Source of the DNA: Odontomyia ornata
Taxonomy: Eukaryota > Arthropoda > Insecta > Diptera > Stratiomyidae
Assembly: GCA_963969285.1 (NCBI GenBank)
Contig: OZ017738.1
Location: 180,132,949 to 180,196,948, forward strand
DNA length: 64,000 nt
Direction of reading: 5' to 3'
Part shown: positions 32,195 to 41,897 of the stretch, in pieces
Layout: every line of letters starts with the position of its first letter
Numbering within the stretch: position 1 is the first letter of the stretch
The notes under the pieces: model-generated
Database searches by the model: none
What the model saw: the letters and a program-made list of their open reading frames with translations, nothing else
Told to the model about the DNA's origin: nothing
Made by a program: the position numbers and the translations under genes

Positions 32195-33400
32195 CAAATA
32201 GCTAGAAGCATACTCCTGCTAGAAGAGTTTTGTACTCAATCTGTGGTAGGCAGAATCTTTCGCTTTGTAACTAATGTGAAAATTCTAAACATACTTTGAA
32301 GATATGCATATTAAATAATAGGCTTAAAGAAAAACCAGCTTTACTTCAATTTGAGTGGCTGCCATTTCGGTACAGTATAATATAAATCATTCAGTAAATA
32401 GAATCTCAAAGAAATTCAAGTTATTTATCTTCCCTGAATTTTTCAAGAAAACCCTATCAAAACGAATCCATTTGACATTAACGTAGCATACTTTAGAGGG
32501 TTTCGTAAAGTAAAGATAGAGTCACCAATAAACTTTCTTCTGGTGTGTGTTGTTTGTTTTCTGGATAGTAAGCATCTTCTGGAATTCTTCGTTCGTGGTG
32601 GCTCAGCTGCCGGAACATGCCGATGATGTTATAGAGCATTATATCCTTTAATGTTGCCAAAAGAAAGGTTTGTACGTTTTTATACAGTTTGAAGTCGGAG
32701 AGTTCTAATTTTGAACAAACTGATGATGCCTAGGATTTTCAAACACCCTGGTTGGAATCGCGACAGTTTTTGCTGGGAGCTAATCTGATGATCGGCGGTG
32801 ATAAAATCCGCATCATCAATTAGTCCTAACCGACACCCGGTTTGTTTTTCTGATTGGTTAGCGTATTTTATTAGCATACTTTCGTAGAAGACAGGGACTT
32901 GTATTCCAGGAAAGGGGCCTAAAATTACCACAACCATCTCTCTAATGTGGAAACAATTGTTTCTTCAGTAGTGAAGAGGGAAATCCTTCAATCTCTCCAT
33001 GCCTGCGTCGACATCGGGGAGACTGCCCTGTAATAAACATAAGCAGTCGAGCAGCCCCGTAGTGATCAGGAGTGGCTGCTCCTGAAGAGATAAAGTAGTC
33101 ACCCCGTCGAAACTGCTTAGTTTATTGGCTTGCTTGTTTAAATTAAACAACATCCGTCAAGTTTCCAGCCTTTAGGCAAAGATGAGTGGTTCACTTCAGC
33201 CACTTTAACATTTTTAGGTTTGACGTTCCCCATGTAATGTAACGACTTTCTTCGGAGAAAATAACGGCTGCTTTTTGTAGAATGTTTGCATTTGTCTCTA
33301 GCCTCCGTCTCGACTAGCTTTGATGAGTTTAAAAAAATGTTGACTTACTGGAGAGTAGCTTGATTGACACATAATATAACATTTCTAAAGATAATAAAAA
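32195..33400. other. Unresolved repeats and unrecognised ORF remnants
   Basis: 32195-32250 resembles the left end of the (GTCY)n elements (AACAAGTC..., AGAGTTTTGTACTCAA). From 32530 to 33370 the minus strand has two open stretches (32680-32937, 32965-33153) that could be one decayed ORF, with GNVKPKNVKVAEVNHSSL further upstream. The text looks protein-like but I do not recognise it. A retroelement gag or structural gene is a guess. Confidence 0.3.
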
Positions 33401-33419
33401 TTTATCAGTACGTCTCGTA

Positions 33420-33632
33420 GAGTAGAGTACGCGTGATAAATATTTTGTAGTGTAGCTTCGTGGCTCGTTAAGAACCCACCTCATATGATCCCGCAAATGC
33501 TAGTCGTCAAGCACGCGTACGCGTTCGTTAAGCGAAGCTAGTTAGCTGAGCTCGGTGTTGTTTATAGCTCGCTGAACCTTATGCCAGACAATCGGCACCC
33601 GTGTCCTACACGGATATTTGAAAATCATTACA
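33420..33632 (+). repeat. Dispersed repeat family A, copy 4 (diverged, short)
   Basis: Diverged match to the central and terminal parts of copies 1 and 3: AAGAACCCACC, GATCCCGCAAATGCTAG, CGCGTACGCGTTCGTTA, GTCCTACACGGATATTTG and terminal GAAAATCATTACAA (33619-33632). Confidence 0.45.
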
Positions 33633-33639
33633 ATCAACC

Positions 33640-34165
33640 ATTACAAAAGTTGTATTAAATTTAAAGATACAAATTTGAAGTCTATAAACCCTTAAATTAC
33701 TAACCAAACTGAGCGAGTTTAAATTTTAAAGATATTTGTTGTCACTTTACGCATAAAAATCTTCGTTCATAATGTTTCCAGATTTTTTAGATCGCAAGTG
33801 CCCAAATGCGAGTGAAAGGGACTCACATTTTATCGAACGCTTCCCCTTTACCAACACATCTTGATGCTGGGAGCATTGTTTAAAGGTATGTTTTGAAAAG
33901 TTCTCGTCAAGATCTTTCATTTGATACTCCACATGACCATCTTTGGTAAAAAAATGTTTGTAAGGTTCACGCCCCTATTTGAAGAGACGCACCTCAACAG
34001 CTTTTGAAATTATTTTGATACTTTAAATATCAAGAGGCTCACTTTGCATCCGCCAGTCAAGTTTGGTTTCACACAAGTTTTAAAGAAAAACTGTTGTGAT
34101 AGACGGATATACAGGCCGCGACCTCAATTGGGTTTTCTAACCTAGCTCAAAGCTCTAAAAATGGG
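33640..34165 (+). mobile_element. (GTCY)n-type HINE-like element, degenerate 3' part
   Basis: Follows the order of the 29.7-30.4 kb copy with many changes: AAATTACTAACCAAACTGAG, ATTTTTTAGATCGCAAGTGC, CCTATTTGAAGAGACGCACC, and AGGCCGCGACCTCAATTGGG. The tetranucleotide tract is reduced to AGACGGATATACAGG. Confidence 0.5.
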
Positions 34166-34876
34166 AAATCATCCAACTTATAGCATAACGTACTATTATT
34201 TTCGGTCTCATAAGTCTACTGGAACTCTTCAAAGTTCATAGTGAAAGAAAAGTGCTGACCAATGATTTAAAAAATAACTTCTTAAGTATTTGAATTCTGT
34301 CATTGATGATGTAGTCGTGGGTGATAGGAAAGGTTTCAATTCAAAGAAGTTTTCGTCCTTTTGTTTTGTTGTTAAATTTCTAGATCAACTTAGAACTTCA
34401 AAAAATCTACTTGAATTTGTAAGAATAGAAAAAATTGAGTTTTCTCTGAATTTCGACGTTTTCACAATGCCAGATTCGTCCTTTTCATTGTTTAGTACAA
34501 AATTGTTACGATAGCACAAACTTTAAATGTTTGTCCGGATCTGATACCTAAATTACTTTCATTTAATTGAAGCTCAAATTAATTCTTCGTGTATAAAATT
34601 TAACGTTTGATCTCATGTTGGTATATTTTTGACTTTCTTGCAATTTTTTCGTGAACATTTATTGGCTGATTGGGTAGAAGGTGCAAAATCTTTTGCCTAA
34701 TTCTTGAAAATTCTGCAAGATAAATAGACTCCAGATTCTATTTGCTGTAAAAATCGCGTAACGTGAAACTAAAAACATTTAAATTGCTATAAATTTTGCT
34801 GATGGTGATTATGCTAGATATGGCATCCTTTTGAAGAGGTGTGATAAAATGTTTGTTCTTTCAGGGTTTCTCTCAG
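34166..34876. other. Sequence upstream of alpha-tubulin exon 2 (intron 1 or 5' flank)
   Basis: Nothing recognised. It ends in a pyrimidine-containing acceptor TTTCTCTCAG. Insect alpha-tubulin genes commonly have an intron right after the ATG codon, so the one-codon coding exon is presumably upstream, but I cannot place it. Confidence 0.5.
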
Positions 34877-35093
34877 CGTGAAACAATCTCGTTGCACGTC
34901 GGGCAAGCGGGCGTGCAAATAGGAAACTCCACGTGGGAGTTGTATTGCCTCGAACATGGAATTGACTTCGACGGCAGATTGAAACAGAATCTGGGAGACA
35001 CAGATGACTGCTATAGCGCTTTCTTTGCTGAAACACACAACGGAAGGATCGTCCCGCGATCCATTTTCGTCGATATGGAACCGACTGTAATTG
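34877..35093 (+). CDS. Alpha-tubulin, first identifiable coding exon
   Basis: Begins right after TTTCTCTCAG with RETISLHVGQAGVQIGNSTW, the conserved N-terminus after Met-1, and ends PRSIFVDMEPTVI plus one base at a GTAAGA donor. This matches the common insect intron position after the ATG codon, which lies on an unseen exon. The acetylation loop around residue 40 is short (DFDGRLKQNLGDTDDCYS) and has no Lys at the usual Lys-40 position. Alpha-tubulin pairs with beta-tubulin to form microtubules. Upstream GTG/TTG-initiated readings are not real starts. Confidence 0.93.
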
Positions 35094-35531
35094 GTAAGAT
35101 TTGATGTAATATTTTTTATAGGACATTTTTTATTTATTTATTTTTTTTGGATACCTCCGTTCCCTATCACTCTGCATCACTCTTTCTACGTCGCACAATG
35201 CTCTTGCGATCTGCAACACATCTTGGCGCTTTGTCGTGTGCCACCCAGACAATGTTTACTACATCGGTGTAGGGCAATGTGAATTAATCATGAATATCTA
35301 GTCCAAATTCATGATCAGCTCTCAGAGATAAAAATAAAATTAATATAAACCGACGCATTCAAAAAAAAATGTCGTCAGTATCTCGCCGATAGGACCAAAA
35401 ACGCTCTAAGATACTGAGCTTATAAAAGCAGAACTTCAAGTCCGCGCTTCAATCAGCGTTCGTTAAATGCTCCCTTAGTCTTTTAGGAAATACCAGTTTG
35501 CTTTCTTAACCACTTCTGGTAAATTGTTATA

Positions 35532-36806
35532 CGAGGTGTGTTCAAAAAGTATCGCGAATTTTGAATTTTCGCGGGTTACGTATATTCGAATTTCGATTTT
35601 TTTGTGGCGTTATGTTGGTACTCATGTCTGTCACTTATGCCGACAAGCTCGGCCATTTTGAATATTCGCTTGATTGGTGATAGCTGCTTTACTTGCACGT
35701 GTTTTCAATCGTCTTCGATTTTTACTTATTCAAAAAAATGGATCAAAGAACGTGTATCAAATTTTGTGTGAAAAACGAAATTAAGTGCGCGGATGCATTC
35801 CGAATGTTGACTGTGGCATACGGAGAAGCTACCTTGGACCGAAGCAACGTTTATCGGTGGTACAAAATGTTTTTAGAAGGCCGAGAAGATGTGAACGGCG
35901 AAGAGCGTGCCGGACGCCCGAGCACTTCAACAACAGACGAAAAAATTAGAGAAGTTGCTGAGGACCTAAACATATCGATTAGCTCGTGCCATTCGATTTT
36001 TATCAACGATTTGGGCATGAGACAGGTCGCCGTGAAATTCGTACCAAAATTGCTCAATTGCGACCAAAAACAGCAACGCATGAACATTGCTAATGAGATG
36101 TTAAACTCTGTCCGCGACGAACCAAATTTGCTCTAGAGGGTCATAACTGGTGACGAATCGTGGGTTTATGGTTATGACGTGGAAACCAAAGCTCAATCAT
36201 CTCAATGGAAGCTGCCGCATGAACCAAGACCGAAAAAAGCGCGCCAAGTTCGGTCGAATGTGAAAGTTTTGCTGACAGTTTTCTTCGATTGCAGGGGCGT
36301 GGTGCATCATGAGTTCTTGCCACAGGGAAGAACGGTCAATAAGGAATATTACCTGCAAGTTATGCGCAATTTGCGCGAAGCAATCCGCCAGAAACGCCCG
36401 GATTTGTGGGAGAACAAAAATTTGCTTTTGCATCACGATAACGCCCCTGCTCACATCGTTGCTTGTGCGCGACTTTTTGGCCAAAAACACACTAATGATG
36501 CCGCAGCCACCGTATTCCCCAGATCTGGCCCCCTGTGACTTTTTCTTGTTTCCTGAACTGAAGAGGCCCATGAAAGGACGACGTTACGCTACGCTAGACG
36601 AGATAAAAACGGCATCGAAGGAGGAGCTGAACAAGATTAAAAAAAATGATTTTTTGAAGTGCTTCGAAGATTGGAAAAACCGTTGGCACAAGTGTATAAT
36701 ATCTCATGGGGATTACTTTGAAGGGGACAAAATAGATATTCATGAATAAATAAATAATTTTTGAAAAAAAAAAACAAAATTCGCGATATTTTTTGAACAC
36801 ACCTCG
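35532..36806 (+). mobile_element. mariner copy 2 (1275 bp), inserted in LINE-C
   Basis: Ends CGAGGTGTGTTCAAAAAGTA and its complement, with TA duplicated at 35530-35531 and 36807-36808. The intact target is seen in LINE-C copy C (TTGTTATATATACGCAGAG). Same family as the copy in the hAT element, and retains the 5' leader missing there. Confidence 0.95.
35738..36749 (+). pseudogene. mariner transposase (DD34D), defective
   Basis: Starts at ATG 35738 (MDQRTCIKFCVKNEIKCADA). Defects: a deletion of about 16 codons in the linker after TSTTDEKI compared with copy 1; a TAG at 36134-36136 just before the first catalytic block (TGDESW); and a frameshift after HHDNAPAH (about 36450). Beyond it the frame resumes LLVRDFLAKNTLMMPQPPYS and PDLAPCDFF, continuing to the C-terminus at 36749 (HGDYFEGDKIDIHE). 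The three catalytic Asp codons survive. Confidence 0.92.
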
Positions 36807-36956
36807 TATATGCGCAGAGCATCATTCGTGGCATCGTTCTTTAGACGATTCGTTCTGGAAGTTATTACGAATTGATCTGCATTCTTCGCATTATGAGGGT
36901 TGATCTGTGATACCTTAATTAGTGGTGCTCGGTCCAATCCATTACTTTTTAAAATT

Positions 36957-38880
36957 TTTTTTTTTTAAATACCTCCATTCCCTACCACTCTCTCCATCAC
37001 TCTTTCTTCGTCGCACAACGCTCGTGCGATCTGCATTCACATTACGTCGCTTGGTCCTTTGTGCCACCCAGACAATGTTTAACACATCGGTATAAGGGGG
37101 CACACAATATAATGTGATCTAGTCCTTTTCGTGAACATCTAGTCCAAAAAATCATGATCAGCTCTCAGAGATAAAAAAAAATTCAATATCATACGACGCA
37201 TTCAAAAAAAACTCTGAGTAACTGTCACTTCAGTATCTCGCCGATAGGGTCAAAAAGAACGCCCTAAGATACTGAGCTCATAAAAGCAGAATTACAGGTC
37301 CACGCTTCAATCAGTGCTCATTAAATGCTCCCTTAGTCTTTTCTTAAATACCAAAAGTGAGTTTACTTCCTTAACAATTTCTGGTAGATTGTTATATATA
37401 CGCAGAGCATCATTCGTTGCATCGTTCTTTAGTCGATCCGTTCTGGCAAACGGTATTACGAATTGATTTGCATTCCTCGCATTATATGGGTTGATCTGTG
37501 ATACCTTAATTAATGGCGCTCGTTCCGATCCATTAGTTTTTAAATTTCTGTAGATAAACTTCGCTTTCTCCATAATAATAATTTGACTAAAGGTTAATGA
37601 TTTTGCCAATTGGTAAACCAAACTAGTTTGAGTAAGCATTGGCAGCTTCAGAATGTTTTTATACGCTTTGGTCAGCAGCCTGGATATACTGTTTAAATGT
37701 TGCTTCGCTGATTGACTCCAAATAAGTACTCCATAATGCAATTTCGCCAGGACAAACGCATTTAGAACAAGTTTCTTGATGTGCATTGGAAAATCCTCAT
37801 ATCTTCTTAACAATCCTATTATTGGGGCTAATTGCCTTCTTAAGCTATTTATGTGTGGTAACCAGGTCATACGATGGTCTATGATAAGACCAAGATATTT
37901 CATTTCTAGCACTCTTAGCAATTTTTCGCCGTTAATATTTAGTTCGACATCTGTCTCCTTTGTTCTTTTGCTTAAAAACAATATATTTTGTCTTTGATGT
38001 GTTCAATACTAGTTTGTTTCCAATTAACCACTGATGGAATTTTCCTAGATCGTCGTTGATAGTGTACTCAATGGCAGTTTTGTCTCGTCCTGAATAAAGT
38101 TGAACTGTGTCATCAGCATATAATGTGTGATATCCCGTCAGCCCACATGTATTTAGATTATTTGTGTATAGCAGGAACAAAGTTGGGCCCAGTATTGAGC
38201 CTTGGGGAACTCCTGTTTCCGTAGGTGCATGGTCGCTCAGGACATTGTTGATTAATGTTCTCTGCGATCTTCCCTACAAGTAACTCTTAAACAACTGCTT
38301 AGGGCTACCCTGAATACTGTACGATTCAAGTTTACGAAGCAAGAGGTCATGATCAACTGTATCAAATGCTTTTTTCAAATCCACCAAAATTGCGATGACA
38401 TAATCACCCCTGTCAAGTCCTAGATTGATGAAACGTGTGACAGAATATAGGGCATCCAAAGTACTCTTGTTCTTTTGAAAACCAAACTGATGTTGGCTTA
38501 TGATAGAGTTTTCAACTAAGAATGATGTTAATCGATTGTTTAGTATTTTTTCAAATATCACTAAATCCCGTCAACAGCGCAATCGGGTGATAGTTATTCG
38601 GGTCAAGATGATCACCACCCTTAAATATAGAAACTATTTTTGCAAGTTTTTCTTCTTCCGGAAAAGTCCCATTCCTAATATGGACGTTTATAAAATTTGC
38701 CATAATCTGGGCTATGTCCTCCTTTATTATACTAATCTCATTCATCGTGATGCTATCAATGCCTGGCGCCGTATTCTTTTTCAATTCATTGATTACATTT
38801 AAGACTTCTCTTTTATTTGTTTGATGAATGTGAAGGATGGAATTTATTGCGATATTTGTAGTTTTCGATATGGTATTCCT
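36957..38880 (-). mobile_element. LINE-C copy C, 5'-truncated
   Basis: A-rich tail at 36957-36970, about 330 bp of 3' UTR, then minus-strand RT in pieces with frameshifts. C-terminus at 37307-37981; the catalytic block HTLYADDTVQLYSG (about 38110-38150); QFGFQKNKSTLDALYSVTRF and ILVDLKKAFDTVDHDLLL (38274-38561); N-terminal RT APGIDSITMNEISIIKEDIA (38551-38784). Truncated at about 38880. The YADD and C-terminal features suggest the CR1/L2 group. Confidence 0.85.
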
Positions 38881-38884
38881 TCAA

Positions 38885-39990
38885 TGCCTCGAGCACCAAT
38901 TGCAGCTGAATAGTAACAGTGGACTCATTGGAGTTAAGGATACTGACCAATGTTTTTGATGGGCCAACCAAACAGTTTGCCAAAAATACTTCTGATTCCT
39001 TCTCTTGCGAGAGACAAGAGCATTTCCTGTGTTAAATATATTGGTGCCTCTACTATATAATAAAGGCCTTCTCTAAAGTAACCTTATGTTGTATCCCTTC
39101 TAAATTACACCTAGTGGGGACCTTTAGCGTTTCGCAGTCACAGTTCTCATCACTTTGTAGCCCTCTTGGTTGTGTCAAGCCTGCTGAACCCTCTTTGGGT
39201 ATCACTATAGCGTCAATCGACGTCACCGTTTTAGCCTGATGCCTATTCACTGTGTGTGCTTGAATTTTCAGCGGGACTGAAAATTCCTCAGAGTTAAATT
39301 CCGTCCTTCTATATCACAATTCCTTGCTGAGAAATCGTTTCCTAGCAAGCCGTCATTGGGTATTCCTGGTATAATGTCTACCACTTGGATGGTCCAAGGT
39401 AGCGTTGAAGAGAGTCAAATTGCCTTGCGTTACTCCCAGGGTTTTACCTTTTCCAAAAGGGCTTGGGCGTGTTATTTTTGCTCGGGGATTATTGAGCATG
39501 AATCGTGTAACGCGGCTCTTTTAATTATATTGACTTCTGCGCCAGTGTCTATTGTTGGCGTTGTATAATCTTGATATCCTTTATCTAAGGGTAGCGTTAC
39601 TATAACCCGTTTAGAATCATGGTTCATATTCTCTTTTCATTGGTTTTTTCTTGTCCTCTTTTGAGGAATTTTGATCCATAACTTGAGTTTGTTTAGTAAT
39701 GACCACTTTTACTGTTTTTAATTTTAAAGCCGTCGGGGTTTCCCGCTGGACTGTTGGTCGTTTTCCTGGGTTTTGTTTCCCATTTTGGCTTTTGACGGCA
39801 TGTGCTTACGGTGTGACTTGTACGACTGTAAAAATCACATAGTGCTTGTACACTGTAAACTTTTTGTGTATCGCTGACAGTCTCCGTAGGTGTGCCCCTC
39901 TCTCTTGCAAAAATTGTAAGCAATTTTTGAATATTAGGCTTTCCAACATTCGTATTTGAAGTGACTGGAGCTTGTGGTTGAAATAGGGCA
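38885..39990 (-). pseudogene. Ty3/gypsy gag-protease remnant
   Basis: On the minus strand a zinc-knuckle-like region (LCDFYSRTSHTVSTCRQKPK, about 39840-39780) is followed by a retroviral-type aspartic protease active site TIDTGAEVN (about 39545-39515), with stops downstream and a linker ORF (39053-39250). No RT, integrase or LTR is recognised nearby. An old fragment within the tubulin intron. Confidence 0.65.
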
Positions 39991-40089
39991 ACGTAGGGGT
40001 TAAGGTGATATGTTGTGGGGTTAAATGAAAAGGGGGCTGGGTTGGGTAGATAATTCGAATATGGTTGACTGCAGTTTTGTTGGAAGGGA

Positions 40090-40436
40090 ACAGCTCCCTC
40101 TTACATTTCCCCTTCCCCTGCCCCCCAAGATAATTTTAAGACTTATTTTGGAAAGATCTCATTGACCTTTCCAACGACACCCTACTCGAATACCAATGGT
40201 GAACAAAAATGTTTAAAGGGTCACCTCCCTATAAGGGGAGACCCCCTCAAACCACTTTGAAAACTTTTTCCACCCCAAAAGTTTCAAAAAGTCACCACTT
40301 CTGACCTTTTCACAAAGTTTCATTGCTGTAGCTTCTATAGTTTTGGCGAAAAACTACTGTGACATACAGACAGACGGGTGGACGGACACAGGTCATGATT
40401 GCAATAGGGTTTTGTTTTGAAGTACAAAAACCTAAA
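40090..40436 (+). mobile_element. (GTCY)n HINE-like element, 3' fragment
   Basis: Matches 29985-30395: CATTTCCCCTTCCCCTGCCC, GGGGAGACCCCCTCAAACC, a short tract ACAGACAGACGGGTGGACGG and terminal hairpin AGGGTTTTG...CAAAAACCT (40405-40432). Confidence 0.65.
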
Positions 40437-41205
40437 AACTATATGAAGAATTTTCCGCAATTCTCTAAGAAAATTCATATGCAAGTCCGTCTATTTGTCT
40501 AACACCTTCACCGTGATTCTCTATTAGAATTCATATGCAAGTTTCTTAAAGGGCAAAATACATTAAGAACAAAACGACGATACGTCTCAGGTATCCCATC
40601 AGTCAATCAAATACGCCTTCGGTAATTATCGGTTCAAATAATATGGCAGATCACAGCTCCTGTTTACTTAATTTACACACTTTGGACACCCAAGCGAAAA
40701 CACTTCCACCATACATTTTGACGGAGCAAGAGTTTTATTCCACTTTTTCGGATAGCGCGACACAAGAAAAGTGCGTGCGACGCACACTCGTTGCTTATCT
40801 CGACGAGACTCCCCCAAATGTCTCGCGGCAGGTTCTCCGCTCCACGATCATCGCAATGCTTCAATATAAATGTGCATCCGCGGATGGGATGCATCGAATC
40901 TCAAGTTGTGTTGAGTAGATTGTACACATAAGAATTGTTACTAACAGTTCGATGAGTGTAAGTGTATATTTTTGTATGACTATGATTACGGTGAGCGGAA
41001 TGCGAGAATGTGTAGTGCTTTAACAGATCTGGCCTATATTATGCAGGAATCTCCTTTAACCCTTTGCCTGCGCCGATTCAAATCGGGCAGTTTTAGTTAT
41101 GTTGAATATAAAAATATAAAATCTATAAATTGACATAAATAAAAAATAAAACTTAAATTTTACATGAGATTATCAAATAATTTAAAGTAAAAAAAAAATA
41201 ATAAT
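40437..41205. other. Intron sequence with a 91-codon unidentified ORF
   Basis: Opens with a short direct repeat (AATTCATATGCAAGT at about 40473 and 40527). An ATG-initiated ORF at 40643-40918 (starts MADHSSCLLNLHTLDTQAK) has fairly even composition but no recognised similarity. The rest is AT-rich. Confidence 0.3.
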
Positions 41206-41897
41206 TTAACTAACTGCTCGATTACTACACTCGGCTATTTCCTCCTTGATTATACTGATCTCATTCATCGTTATGCTATCGATACCTGGCACCGTATTCT
41301 TTTTCAGCCCATGGATTACATTTAAGACTTCCATTTTATTTGTTTGATGAATGTGAAGGATGGAATTTATTGAGATATTTGTATTATTTAACTCGCTTGC
41401 TGAACTGGCAACAATTTCTTGTGCCTCTTCCACTATTTGTTAAAAAAATGTTATTTAATGAGTTCGCTGTGTCAAATGGACACGATGTATTAGAGGGCTC
41501 AGCAAGATTCATTTGGAGTTTCGCGATAGAGCCCGGGGTGAAGAGTTATCCTTTACCTCATTTACAGGGTGCGTACGGTATTTGAGGACAACTTGAGGGT
41601 AAAATGAATAAGCTTGTATTTTTAACAAAATTTAATGAAATTTCAGAAATTTTTTATACAACTTTAAATTAATATATGGCTATAAAGTTATTCAATAAAA
41701 TCGCCATTAGCACCAATAACCTCTTCGACCTGGGGCAGGAAACGATTACATGCTCGAATCAAATACTCCTTGTTTGCATTAATAGCAGTCTTCAGCGAAG
41801 AAGTGGTATTATGAGGACGCTTATTTGACTCACGCTCAACTACGGCCCATACCTAATAATTCAAAGGATTAAGGTCTGGGGAGCTAGGTGGCCATAG

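Larger units (their letters stand above)
35126..36956 (-). mobile_element. LINE-C copy B, split by mariner
   Basis: 3' tail ((AAATA)-rich) at 35126-35150, 3' UTR and RT C-terminus (ending LPEVVKKAN... at about 35480-35530). It is interrupted at 35532-36806 by mariner and continues to about 36956 with the RT C-terminal region (ITNQIDPHNAKNADQFVI-like). Its 5' side is cut where LINE-C copy C begins with its A-tail. Confidence 0.85.

Noticed and set aside
34841..34876. Upstream in-frame extension of the alpha-tubulin exon (GTG start)
   Set aside because: No ATG. A canonical acceptor ends at 34876 and Arg-2 follows, matching the known intron after the Met codon.
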